This document shows positions 7,930-16,429 of a DNA stretch of 64,000 nucleotides, in pieces. The DNA is from Scleromatobacter sp964418745 (GTDB taxonomy: Bacteria > Pseudomonadota > Gammaproteobacteria > Burkholderiales > Burkholderiaceae_C). The notes under the pieces were generated by a model. The model did not search any database, was not told the origin of the DNA, and worked only from the letters and a program-made list of their open reading frames with translations. Every line of letters begins with the position of its first letter. The stretch's first letter is position 1. The stretch lies in NCBI GenBank assembly GCA_964418745.1, contig CAYQMX010000005.1, positions 124,001 through 188,000 of the forward strand, written 5' to 3'. Made by a program: the position numbers and the translations under genes.

Positions 7930-10305
7930 TCACGGCGCCGCCTGCGACAGCCACAGGTCGTCGGCCTGCGTCGGATCGACGACTTGCGGGCTGTGCGTGC
8001 CGAGCGCCGTGCCGCGGTAGATCCAGACCGGGCGCTTCATCGACGGTCCGAGGGCGCCCAGCAGCTTGTCGAGGATGAACTTCTCGTCGGCCTCGCCCGG
8101 GGCTGGCGGTTCCCAGGCGATCACCACCGCCTCCTTGGCCGTCTTCATGAGCGCGTCGAACAGCGGCCCGGCCAGGTCGCGCGCTTCGCTGACCCGGATC
8201 GCCAGCAGCAGGCCGCCGTTGGGCGGATCGACCCAGGAATCGGTCAGCGACGGGCCGACGTTGCAGATCACGATCGCGATGCGCGCGAAGCGGCCGTGTC
8301 CGCTCCACAGGCCGGACTGCGTCACGGCCTGTCGCAGCTGGGCCTCGGTGTCGCCGCCGAAGACGCGGATCAAGTCGGACTGCATGTCCGGATTGATCGC
8401 GCCCATGCCCAGGCGCGCGCCGGCGCAGGTCGCGATCCACGCCAGGATCTCCGGCGTGGCGTCGGTGGCGAGCCGCGTCGGCGATGCGGAGTGCGCGAGG
8501 CTTCGCAGCATGGCGCGCGTCCAGTCGAGCGGGGTCATGGTGCCGAGCGCGAAGGACAGGAGCTCGAACGGGCCTTGCCTGCGCACCGCACAGACGACCT
8601 CCGCGGCGGAGGCGAGCGGCATCGGCATCGGCATCGACGGGTTGCTCGAGAAGGCCTTGAGGCGCGCGACCACCTTGGCCCACGCGAGCTCGGTCTGGGT
8701 CGTCATGCTGGTCGAGGATCGGGCGACCATGCCGGCGCTGGCAGCCTTGGTCACCGCGTCGCGCAGCACGGGTCCAGCGGCCCATTCGCCCGGGTTGAAG
8801 GCGATCGGCTTGACGAGTTCGCCCTGCGCGGCGATGCCGCTCGCGGTGAGTTCGCTCCACAGGTCCACCAGGCGCCGCGCGGCCTCGGGCAGGCTCGCAT
8901 CCGACAGCTGCAGGCCGTCGGACAGCGCGCCCATCGCCTTGTCCAGCGGGAAGGGCTCGGCCTGGAGGACGGCGTTGGCGAGGAAGGTCGACACCAGCAG
9001 TGTCGCCTGCACCGCGCGCGCCGCCGGCGCGCTGCGGATCATGTCGCGGTACTCGCGCAGCGTCGTCACGTCGCGCCGCAGGGTTTCCGGATTGCCGACC
9101 TTGTCGCGCGCATGATTGATGTTGGTGCGCGCGCTCGCCACCGACTCCCAGGCGGGCGTGGCCGGCAGGATCCGACAGCGCGCCAGCATCGCCAGGATGT
9201 GCTGCTCGCCGATGTGCACGAACGGGGTGGCCTCGCGCACGAGCCGATCCAGGTCCGCGAAGTAGTCGAGGTCGCGGTCCTCCTCGTCGACGTCGTCGAC
9301 CAGGCTCTGCAGCGAAGGCGGCGGCGCGGCTTCGCCAGACGGGAGGTAGCGCCACTTGAAGACGAGCCGGTCGGGCACGTCGTCGGCCGGGTAGAGCAGC
9401 GACTTCGTCGGGCCCAGCCACAAGGCGTCGAACAGCGACTGGGTCGGCGTCGACATCGCGCCCGCCCGGCTCTGCTTCACGCACTCGTTCCAGCGCAGCC
9501 GCAATGCCCCGATGTCCGTCGTGAACGCCATCGTGAGCGCGACGCCGACGGCGACGCTGTAGAGGATGCTCAGTTCCTGCTCGGTAAGCGCCATCGCGTC
9601 GCGCAACGCGCGCTGCTCCCTGACCTCCGCAGCCCGCGTGACGACGTCGTCCTCGCGCAGGTTCATGCGATGGAGCAGGTAGGCGCGGAACGCGTCGCGG
9701 CCGCCGGGGCCCAGGTCGATGGTGTCGAAGCCGGCGGCGCGGGTCTCGCCGAGGACCTTGCCCGCGCGATCCTGCTCGAGCCAGCGCCGCGACACGTAGT
9801 AGGCCGCGTCGATCATGGGCTGCTGCAGGCGCGGCCGCTTCTCGACCCAGGCCGCGAAGCGCGGGTTGCCGAGCTCGAGCTCGATCGCGAACTGCAGCGT
9901 CATGTCGATGCGGTAGCCCTCGTCCGTGCGCAACGCGCCGCCGCTGGGCAGCATCATGAGGTCGTCCTTGCCGCGCAGCGCCTCCACCAGCCGGTTCAGC
10001 GCGAGCACGTTGAGCTGCGAGCGATGCAGCAGCACCCAGCGGATCAGCTCGGCGTCGATCTCGTCGAGGCTGTCCGTGGCCGGACTCGCCGCGGGGCTGC
10101 CGGTGGGCACGATCTCGATCAGGCGGCTCAGGTAGTCGTGCAGGTCGACCGGTTGGAACGCGACAAAGACGCGGTGCGAGAAGTACGAAAAGTTGCGCCC
10201 GTGCGCGCTCTCGCGCACGAGGCTCTCGCTGGAGGCCGCCGGATCGGACGCGGCGGTTCCGCCCGCCGGCGCGGACCCGGGGCGCTGCGATGCATCGTCC
10301 GTCAT
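7930..10305 (-). CDS. Uncharacterised 791-residue protein of the KAP-like NTPase operon
   Basis: The start is the ATG at 10305, which overlaps the stop of the NTPase gene as ATGA; the same frame stays open far upstream, but that is a GC effect. The first 37 residues are low-complexity, then FSYFSHRVFVAFQPVDLHDYL (about 40-60) looks like the missing end of an NTPase core. A hydrophobic stretch lies at about 245-262. The C-terminal part (IAIVICNVG, LLLAIRVSE, AVVIAWEPP) alternates strands and helices like a Rossmann-type sensor or effector fold. No catalytic motif is recognised. It is strictly coupled to the NTPase, so the two probably act as one complex. Confidence 0.7.
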   Translation of the reverse strand: MTDDASQRPGSAPAGGTAASDPAASSESLVRESAHGRNFSYFSHRVFVAFQPVDLHDYLSRLIEIVPTGSPAASPATDSLDEIDAELIRWVLLHRSQLNVLALNRLVEALRGKDDLMMLPSGGALRTDEGYRIDMTLQFAIELELGNPRFAAWVEKRPRLQQPMIDAAYYVSRRWLEQDRAGKVLGETRAAGFDTIDLGPGGRDAFRAYLLHRMNLREDDVVTRAAEVREQRALRDAMALTEQELSILYSVAVGVALTMAFTTDIGALRLRWNECVKQSRAGAMSTPTQSLFDALWLGPTKSLLYPADDVPDRLVFKWRYLPSGEAAPPPSLQSLVDDVDEEDRDLDYFADLDRLVREATPFVHIGEQHILAMLARCRILPATPAWESVASARTNINHARDKVGNPETLRRDVTTLREYRDMIRSAPAARAVQATLLVSTFLANAVLQAEPFPLDKAMGALSDGLQLSDASLPEAARRLVDLWSELTASGIAAQGELVKPIAFNPGEWAAGPVLRDAVTKAASAGMVARSSTSMTTQTELAWAKVVARLKAFSSNPSMPMPMPLASAAEVVCAVRRQGPFELLSFALGTMTPLDWTRAMLRSLAHSASPTRLATDATPEILAWIATCAGARLGMGAINPDMQSDLIRVFGGDTEAQLRQAVTQSGLWSGHGRFARIAIVICNVGPSLTDSWVDPPNGGLLLAIRVSEARDLAGPLFDALMKTAKEAVVIAWEPPAPGEADEKFILDKLLGALGPSMKRPVWIYRGTALGTHSPQVVDPTQADDLWLSQAAP

Positions 10306-11648
10306 GGTGGCGCGACCCCCGGGGCCGCGCCCGCGGCAGCGCCCGGATAGGGCCGCGCGGCAGGCAGTTGCTCGAGATCCTCGCGAATCATGAGGTTCTC
10401 GTAGAACCCGCGATCCACCAGCAGGCAGGTGCACGAGCGCTCGGCGAACAGCTTCTTGAGGTTGCGGACCAGCGGATAGATGCGCCGTTCGAGGTCGTTG
10501 ACCTTGTCCAGCTCGTCGACGATGAACACCGGCGCGAGGCCGGCGTCCTGCAGGCGCTCGATCAGCGAAGGCAGCAGGCGGTGCAGCGTCTTGATGCTGA
10601 GGTCGGGGATGAACGTGCGGTCGACCAGGCGCTCGCGCTTGTGCGACGTGGTCGTGGACACCCGCAGGAACAGTCCGGCCGCGAGCGTGGTGAGCAGGCC
10701 GAGCCCGAGCGCCGTGGTGCTCGAGCCGTGCACCGCCGTCGCGCTCGCCACCGCCGCCCCGCTGAGCACCGACAGCAGCGGCTTGAGCATCTCGACCATC
10801 TTGCCTTCGTAGCCCGTCGCGACCTCGGTGCTCTTGCTGCGGCCGGTGCGCTGGTCGTCCTGCTCCTTCAGCTCGCCGGACACGCGCTGGTGCGCGTGCG
10901 TCACCCCCGTGAGCGCGACCAGCTCGCGCATGCCGTGCCGAACCCGCCAGGGCGCGACGGTGTCGAACAGCACGCCGTCGCGCGCCCTGCCCGCGAGCTG
11001 CCAGAACTCGTGCAGCCGCGACGGCGGCGGGGCCTCGGTGAGCTCGATCTCGAACTGCGCCGCGATCTCGCACAGCTCGTCGATCTCGGCCGCCGTCTTC
11101 AGGTCGGGCACGCGCGCCTGTTCGTGGAAGCGATCGACGAACTGCTTGGCCACGGCCTGGTGCAGTCCCAGCACGACCTGGATCAACACGCGGTGCATCA
11201 GGTCGTCCTCGCCCTGCGACGGCGGCGGGGTGGACGGGGCGGCGTTGTTGTTGATCATGCTGACCGTCAGCGCGGGTGGCTGCGACGGGGCGGGATGCAC
11301 CTCTGGCGGGGCGGAGGCGGGTCGCCCGTAGGCGGCGTCCTCGTCATCCTCCTCGAGCAGCGTCGGCCCCAGCAGGTACACCGGCAGCGGTTTCATCAGC
11401 AGCTCGCCCGCAGCGGCGTCGATCTGGAATCGCAGGAGCGCGTCATCGACCAATGTCGTCTTGCCCGAGCCCCGGTGTCCGGCGATGAGGAAGGAGCGGC
11501 CGCGCACCTCGCCGTTGCAGTAGCGGCGCAGCTCCTGCTTGAGCAGCCGGCCGCCGTTGGATTGCGCCAGGATCGGCTGGATGACCTGCCGTCCGGGTCG
11601 CGCCTGCGGGCTGAACGGCTCGGCGTTGGGGCGGATGTGCAGCGGCAT
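10302..11648 (-). CDS. KAP-like P-loop NTPase with membrane insertion
   Basis: The protein has 448 residues from the ATG at 11648. Walker A is GHRGSGKTT (57-65) and Walker B is PVFIVDELDK (373-382). Between them lie two hydrophobic segments at about 292-306 and 311-329. Membrane segments inserted between Walker A and B, with a DExD-like Walker B, are the hallmark of KAP-family NTPases, which are linked to membrane-bound signalling and some anti-phage systems. The chain stops soon after a DRGFYENL segment in a Pro/Ala-rich tail, earlier than a full NTPase core would. The next gene appears to supply the rest. It is preceded by a membrane protein 13 bases upstream. Confidence 0.75.
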   Translation of the reverse strand: MPLHIRPNAEPFSPQARPGRQVIQPILAQSNGGRLLKQELRRYCNGEVRGRSFLIAGHRGSGKTTLVDDALLRFQIDAAAGELLMKPLPVYLLGPTLLEEDDEDAAYGRPASAPPEVHPAPSQPPALTVSMINNNAAPSTPPPSQGEDDLMHRVLIQVVLGLHQAVAKQFVDRFHEQARVPDLKTAAEIDELCEIAAQFEIELTEAPPPSRLHEFWQLAGRARDGVLFDTVAPWRVRHGMRELVALTGVTHAHQRVSGELKEQDDQRTGRSKSTEVATGYEGKMVEMLKPLLSVLSGAAVASATAVHGSSTTALGLGLLTTLAAGLFLRVSTTTSHKRERLVDRTFIPDLSIKTLHRLLPSLIERLQDAGLAPVFIVDELDKVNDLERRIYPLVRNLKKLFAERSCTCLLVDRGFYENLMIREDLEQLPAARPYPGAAAGAAPGVAPP

Positions 11649-11661
11649 GGCGCGGTGGTGG

Positions 11662-12273
11662 TCAGTGGGCCGGCTTGGCGGTCCTGGCGGCCTTGGCCAC
11701 CGCGGTGTCAGCGCCAGCGGGCGGCCGCGTGTCGGTGCTCTGCAGCAGGCCGGCGACGATGACGCAGGCCGCCAGGGAGAACACGCCCGCGACGGCCAGG
11801 CTGATCGCCGGCGAATCGAGTTCCCAGCCGGTGCCAGAGCCGCCGAAGCCGCCCCAGTGGCTCCGGAACCGGATGCGGCCGAGACGTCGGGCCTGCAGCA
11901 CGGCCAGGAGCCCGAAGACGAGTGCGGCGAAGGCCAGCGTGGAGGCGATGACGCCCGAGAGGTCCAGTACCCATGCGCGCATCGGGGCCGCGGAGCCCGC
12001 GAGCGTTTCGACGGCAGCCTTCGCCTCGGCCGCGCTGGCCGCGGCAGACTGGGCGAGAACGGCACTGCTGGCCGCAGTTCCCTTGGCGATCTCGAGCGCC
12101 GTCACCGCGCTCGCGACCACCTGGCTCGCCGCCGCTGCCGCCGCGAGGGCCTGCTCGGCGCTCGACGCGGCGCTGCGTGCGTTCGCTGCATTGCTCCTGG
12201 CGGCGGCGCCAACGATGAACGTCGCCAACGCCATCGCCACGATCGCCGACATCCACCTGCTCCGACCCCGCAT
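11662..12273 (-). CDS. Membrane protein with Ala-rich coiled-coil, first gene of the NTPase operon
   Basis: The protein has 203 residues. The ATG at 12273 is chosen because GGGGGAGG lies 11 bases upstream; an ATG nine codons earlier lacks this. A first membrane helix at about 8-26 leads into an alanine- and serine-rich helical region (about 30-95), likely a periplasmic coiled coil. Two further membrane helices follow at about 103-128 and 160-182. It resembles no family I know. Its place 13 bases before the KAP-like NTPase suggests it is the membrane partner or sensor of that complex. Confidence 0.65.
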   Translation of the reverse strand: MRGRSRWMSAIVAMALATFIVGAAARSNAANARSAASSAEQALAAAAAASQVVASAVTALEIAKGTAASSAVLAQSAAASAAEAKAAVETLAGSAAPMRAWVLDLSGVIASTLAFAALVFGLLAVLQARRLGRIRFRSHWGGFGGSGTGWELDSPAISLAVAGVFSLAACVIVAGLLQSTDTRPPAGADTAVAKAARTAKPAH

Positions 12274-12437
12274 TGGCTTGTGCCTCCCCCGGTGCGCCAC
12301 ACGGTCGAGTGCCGGTGCCAGCAGATGCTAGGCAGGGGCGGGGCGAGTGTCCATGTGCGAGCGTGTGCAAATTAGGGGGCGACAGGGGGTGAGGGCTCCC
12401 GAAGCGCGCCCGGGCCGCGCGCCTGAAGCCGGGCGGC

Positions 12438-13589
12438 TCAAACCGGCAGGGCATGCGGCCGCGGCGCGCGCACACGCGCGAAGCACAGCAGGGCCGCCGT
12501 CGCGAGAACGACGGCGGAGATGCCGAGGCTCGCATAGCCGAAGCCCTGGACCAGCGTACCCGCGATCACGGGTCCGCAAGCCGCGCCGATCATCACCATC
12601 GCGGCCGTTGCGGCGGTCGTTCGTCCGCTCGGGTCGAGCCGGGCGAGCATGCCGAACGCGAAGGTATGGGTGAACAAGACCGGAAACACGCAGACCGCGG
12701 CAGAGATCGCGTAAGGCGCGGCCCCGTGGCTTTGCGTCAGCGCGATGAAGATGATCGCCTGGACGACAGGCCCGGCCAGCAAGGCCGTGCGGCCGTGCAT
12801 GCGCGTCTCCAGCACCGCCGCCAGCAGCGCCGGGACGAGGTTGACCACGCCGAGGGCGATGAGCACGCCTTGCACGAACGGCGCCCCGAATCCGCGATCG
12901 ATGCCGATGCGCTCGACAAAGCTGAAGACCATCGCCTGGTTGAGCGCGATCATGGTGACGCCGATGACGAGGAACCAGACCTCCGGATGCATGGCCGCCC
13001 TGCCCGCCGCGACGGACGGCGGCGGCAGGTCCGGCCGGGGGAAGGCCATCAGCGACAGCAGCGCGGCCGCGCCCATGACGGCCGACAGCGCTGCGAACAT
13101 CGCCTCGCCGCCGAGGCGCTGGACGAGCACGGGCACGATGCCGAGGAAGAGCAGTGCGAACAGGCCGAGTGCGAAGCCCGACAGCGCGAACAGGCGGTGC
13201 GGATGCATGCTGCGGCCGATCGTGCCGTGGGTGGCGCTGGCAGCGCAGCCCACCGCCACGCCGGCGAGCACATGAAGAAGCGCCATCGGCCCGAAGGCCG
13301 AGGTTCTCGTCAACGCGAAGAAGAGCGCGGACGCCGCGGCGAATCCGGCAGTGGCCAGCACACGTCCATTGGCGCGGTGGAACAACGACGCGCAGACGAT
13401 GCTCGCCGCCACCGCTCCGCTCAGGAACAGGGTGACGAGCCCCCCGGCCTGCTGCGGGTTGAAGCCGTAGTACGCCACGAGTGCGCCTATCCACACCGGC
13501 AATGCCGCCATGTCGGCCATCGCGGCGCAATGCCCGAGCAGCAGCGCCGCCCTGCCGGATCTACGCGGAGAAGCGGGTACTGTCGTCAT
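12438..13589 (-). CDS. MFS transporter, last gene of catabolic operon I
   Basis: The protein has 383 residues with about 12 hydrophobic segments, the size of a compact major facilitator superfamily carrier. Conserved loop features include the short basic linkers after helices 2 and 8 (LFHRANGR, ETRMHGRT) and a long central loop at about 180-205. Its start overlaps the stop of the dehydrogenase gene as ATGA, so it is translated from the same message. Import of the operon's substrate or export of an intermediate are both possible; the sequence does not decide. Confidence 0.8.
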   Translation of the reverse strand: MTTVPASPRRSGRAALLLGHCAAMADMAALPVWIGALVAYYGFNPQQAGGLVTLFLSGAVAASIVCASLFHRANGRVLATAGFAAASALFFALTRTSAFGPMALLHVLAGVAVGCAASATHGTIGRSMHPHRLFALSGFALGLFALLFLGIVPVLVQRLGGEAMFAALSAVMGAAALLSLMAFPRPDLPPPSVAAGRAAMHPEVWFLVIGVTMIALNQAMVFSFVERIGIDRGFGAPFVQGVLIALGVVNLVPALLAAVLETRMHGRTALLAGPVVQAIIFIALTQSHGAAPYAISAAVCVFPVLFTHTFAFGMLARLDPSGRTTAATAAMVMIGAACGPVIAGTLVQGFGYASLGISAVVLATAALLCFARVRAPRPHALPV

Positions 13590-14536
13590 TGCGTTTGCTC
13601 CATGCCGGTTGCCCGGCGAATCAGGTTCTCGGGCGAGCCGTCGTCGCGCAACCCGAGGGCGCGCGCTGCGCTGTCGTCCAGCGGTGGATAGCGGCCGAAC
13701 ACTGCCTCGAGCTTCTCGTTCGGCTCGAAACGAACCCGGTCACGGCGATCGTCGCCGAACATCGTGGCGCAGGTTTCGATCACCTGCGCGATCGAAAGGC
13801 GCAAGACGGGCATCGGCCAGGCACGTGCCGGATCCGCAGCTGGGACTTCCATCGCTGCAGCGTGCACGATGTTCTCCGCACAACGCGGCGCGGACATCCA
13901 CCACCCCGTGGCCTGAGGCGACACGGGACAGGTGAATTGTTCACCGGCGCGCAAGGCATGCAGCAGGTCGCTCATGAACGCCGACGCGAGTCCCGAAGGT
14001 TCGCGCGGCCGCGCGACGATTCCCGGCAAGCGGATCGAACGGCCGTCGAGCAGGCCCCGGCGGCTGAAATCGGCCAGCAGGATTTCGCATGCGAGCTTGT
14101 GCGCGCCGTAAGTGAGCGGCGGTCGAAGCGGCGTCTCGGGCGTCACGACCTTCGGCAAGTCCGTACCGTACACCGCGATGCTGCTCGCATACACCACGAC
14201 GGGCGGCTTGTCGCGGTTCGCGAGCCGCTCGAACAGCGCGAGCGTGGCGTCGAGGTTCACGCGCCGACCGAGCGCGTAGTCCGACTCGGCCGCGCCGCCG
14301 GGAATGGCGGCGAGATGGAAGACGACGTCGGGCCGGAAGTCCGCGATGCGGTGCAGCACCGACGCGGACGCCAGATCCCCTTCGAGCACGAGGGCACCTC
14401 CCGCAACATCGGCCAGGCGGCGATCAGCCAACGCCAGCGCACCGATGCGCCTGTCGCCGACACACCCGCGCGCGCGCAGCAGATCGCCCAGCCGCGAGCC
14501 GATGAATCCGCCTGCACCAGAGACCAGGACCCGCAT
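13586..14536 (-). CDS. NAD-dependent epimerase/dehydratase, DenD-like
   Basis: The protein has 316 residues of extended short-chain dehydrogenase fold. The NAD-binding motif is GAGGFIG (7-13) and the catalytic pair is Y143 and K147 (YGAHK), with S118/S119. The segments ESDYALGRRVNLDATLALFE and YASSIAVYG match the D-erythronate dehydrogenase (DenD) subgroup, which oxidises C4 sugar acids, better than sugar-nucleotide epimerases. In an aromatic operon it may oxidise a hydroxy-acid fragment left after ring cleavage. Its ATG lies one base after the upstream stop, and its own stop overlaps the MFS gene. Confidence 0.8.
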   Translation of the reverse strand: MRVLVSGAGGFIGSRLGDLLRARGCVGDRRIGALALADRRLADVAGGALVLEGDLASASVLHRIADFRPDVVFHLAAIPGGAAESDYALGRRVNLDATLALFERLANRDKPPVVVYASSIAVYGTDLPKVVTPETPLRPPLTYGAHKLACEILLADFSRRGLLDGRSIRLPGIVARPREPSGLASAFMSDLLHALRAGEQFTCPVSPQATGWWMSAPRCAENIVHAAAMEVPAADPARAWPMPVLRLSIAQVIETCATMFGDDRRDRVRFEPNEKLEAVFGRYPPLDDSAARALGLRDDGSPENLIRRATGMEQTQ

Positions 14537-14537
14537 G

Positions 14538-15323
14538 TCAGTCCTCGAAGATCGCGACCGCGCGCGTCCAACCCGCGGATGCCCCGCGGATCTTGTGCGG
14601 GAAGCAGCTGATCGTGAAGCCGTCGCCCGGCAGGGCCTCGAGGTTGTGCAACTTCTCGAGGTGGCAGTAGCCGATGTCGCGGCCCGCCTTGTGGCCTTCC
14701 CAGATCAGCGACTTGTCACCCGTCTCCTCGATCTTCTTCGCGGTGTAGGAGAACGGCGCGTCCCAGCTCCACGCGTCGGTGCCGGTCAGGCGCACGCCGC
14801 GTTCCAGCAGGTACATCGTCGCCTCGTAGCCCATGCCGCAGCCGGCCGACAGAAAGTCCTTGTGGCCGTAGCGCGAGCCGGCGCGCGTGTTCACGACGAC
14901 GATGTCGAACGGCTTCAGCACGTGCCCGATGCGCTCGAGCTCCGCTTCCACGTCGGCCGCCGTGCACACATAGCCGTCCGCGAAATGGCGGAAGTCGAGC
15001 TTCACGCCGGGACGGAAGCACCAGTCCAGCGGCACCTGGTCGATGGTGATCGACGGCTTCTTGTCCCCGAGCTTCGCATCCTGCGTCGAGTGGAAGTGAT
15101 ACGGCGCATCGAGGTGGGTGCCGTTGTGCGTCGTGAGCGTGACCCATTCCGCGGCGGCGGCCTCGCCGTCCGGAAAGTCGGCCTCGGTGGTGCCCGGCAG
15201 CATGGCCATGAATTCCTTGAGCGTGTCGGTGTGCTTCTGGTACGTGATCTTCGGTGCCAGTGGGGGCGGATCGGAGAGCACGTCGTTCTCCAGATAGATG
15301 GAAAGGTCGACGAAGCGAGGCAT
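14538..15323 (-). CDS. Cyclase-family metal hydrolase (kynurenine formamidase-like fold)
   Basis: The protein has 261 residues. The signature HxGTHxDxPxH is complete as HNGTHLDAPYH (H66, H70, D72, H76), the metal-binding set of the cyclase/kynurenine formamidase superfamily. Members hydrolyse amides, lactones or isatin-type rings. FDIVVVNTRAGSRYG near residue 140 and GYCHLEKLHNLEALP near 225 are also typical. It sits between the FAH hydrolase and the DenD-like gene of operon I, so opening of a lactone or similar ring product is a sensible guess. The substrate cannot be read from sequence. Confidence 0.85.
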   Translation of the reverse strand: MPRFVDLSIYLENDVLSDPPPLAPKITYQKHTDTLKEFMAMLPGTTEADFPDGEAAAAEWVTLTTHNGTHLDAPYHFHSTQDAKLGDKKPSITIDQVPLDWCFRPGVKLDFRHFADGYVCTAADVEAELERIGHVLKPFDIVVVNTRAGSRYGHKDFLSAGCGMGYEATMYLLERGVRLTGTDAWSWDAPFSYTAKKIEETGDKSLIWEGHKAGRDIGYCHLEKLHNLEALPGDGFTISCFPHKIRGASAGWTRAVAIFED

Positions 15324-15338
15324 GAGGGTGTCCTTCTT

Positions 15339-15449
15339 TCAGAGATCGAGTACGGGCAGGGGCGTCGCCGACCGCGAACGGCACGGCGCGAACCGGGCGC
15401 CCTGCGCGCGCTCCGCACCGGTGAAATGGGCGTCGCAGTGGCGGGTCAT
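15339..15449 (-). pseudogene. C-terminal stub of a VanB-type ferredoxin reductase
   Basis: This frame reads 36 residues and ends FAPCRSRSATPLPVLDL. The intact VanB in this window ends FTPCCSRSKTPVLVLDL, so the stub is the last part of a VanB-like [2Fe-2S] domain, including its final cluster cysteine. The preceding HFTGAERAQGA matches the usual xxLTxEERAxND stretch. Nothing of the FMN or NAD domains remains. Its ATG overlaps the FAH stop codon as ATGA, so it may still be translated. It lies in the widest gap of operon I, which is a deletion scar. Confidence 0.75.
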
Positions 15450-16429
15450 GGCGTTGCGGCGCGGACCACGCGCTGGTCGATCGCGCCGAAGACCGGGGCG
15501 TCGCGCCAGCGCGCTTCCATGCGCACGCGATCACCGAACTTCAGGAACGCCGTCGCGGGCCCGCCGCTCGCGATGGCTTCGATGGCGCGGCGCTCGGCGA
15601 TGCAGGCCGAGCCCTTCTTGCCGCCCGCGTTCGACACGGTGCCCGACCCGATGATCGTTCCCGCGCGCAAGCGCCTCGTGGCAGCGGCATGCGCGATCAG
15701 CTGGTCGAAGCCGAAGTTCATCTCGCTGCCGTTCGGCTCGCCGAAGCGCTGGCCGTTGTGGGCGACGTGCAGGTCGAGGCAGACGCGGGCGTCGCGCCAG
15801 GCTTCGCCGATCTCGTCGGGGGTGACGGCCACCGGCGCGAAGCTGGACGACGGCTTGGCATGGAAGAAGCCGAAGCCGGTGCGCATCTCGCGCGGGCCGA
15901 AGGCGCGCAGGCTCACGTCGTTGATCTGCACCAGCAGCAAGATGCGCTGGCGCGCGAGCTGCGGCGCGCACGCCATCGGCACCTCGTCGACGATGACGCC
16001 GAACTCGCCTTCGAAGTCGATGCCGTGCGCTTCATCCGGCAGCGGAATGTCGTCCATCGCGCCCAGCATGTCGTCCGAGGCGCCCTGGTACATCAGCGGG
16101 ATCGAGTCCATGTCGGGAATCGGCGCGATGTTGAAGGCCTTCTCCATCAGGTGTCCGTGGTTCAGGAAGGCCGATCCGTCGCACCACTGCGGCGCGCGCG
16201 GCAGCGGTGCGGCCGCCTCGCTCGGAACGAAATCGAACGCACCTTCGGCCCGGCCCTGATTCACGCGCTCGTACAGCGCGAGCAGGCGCGGCGACGAAGT
16301 CGCCCAGGTTTCGACGGCGGCCAGCAGACTGGGGGCGATCGCACTCGCGTCGACGGCGCGCTTCAGGTCGCGCGAGACGACGACGAGTCGACCGTCCTTG
16401 TGGTCGTTGCGGAGGGTGGCGAGTTTCAT
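15446..16429 (-). CDS. Fumarylacetoacetate hydrolase (FAH) family protein
   Basis: The protein has 327 residues from the ATG at 16429, which overlaps the lactonase stop as ATGA. The FAH C-terminal domain starts near residue 70, with metal ligands in GIDFEGEFGVIVDE, and GSGTVSNAGGKKGSACIAER near the end is characteristic of two-domain FAH enzymes. Such enzymes cut or hydrate dioxo acids formed after aromatic ring cleavage (fumarylacetoacetate, fumarylpyruvate or 2-oxo-pent-4-enoate types). It fits a late step of the pathway encoded in operon I. A longer open frame upstream overlaps the lactonase gene and is not real. Confidence 0.9.
   Translation of the reverse strand: MKLATLRNDHKDGRLVVVSRDLKRAVDASAIAPSLLAAVETWATSSPRLLALYERVNQGRAEGAFDFVPSEAAAPLPRAPQWCDGSAFLNHGHLMEKAFNIAPIPDMDSIPLMYQGASDDMLGAMDDIPLPDEAHGIDFEGEFGVIVDEVPMACAPQLARQRILLLVQINDVSLRAFGPREMRTGFGFFHAKPSSSFAPVAVTPDEIGEAWRDARVCLDLHVAHNGQRFGEPNGSEMNFGFDQLIAHAAATRRLRAGTIIGSGTVSNAGGKKGSACIAERRAIEAIASGGPATAFLKFGDRVRMEARWRDAPVFGAIDQRVVRAATP

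Noticed and set aside
10306..11073. Upstream extension of the 791-residue frame (open to 11073)
   Set aside because: It overlaps the NTPase gene on the same strand, whose motifs are in the other frame. The long opening is due to GC bias.
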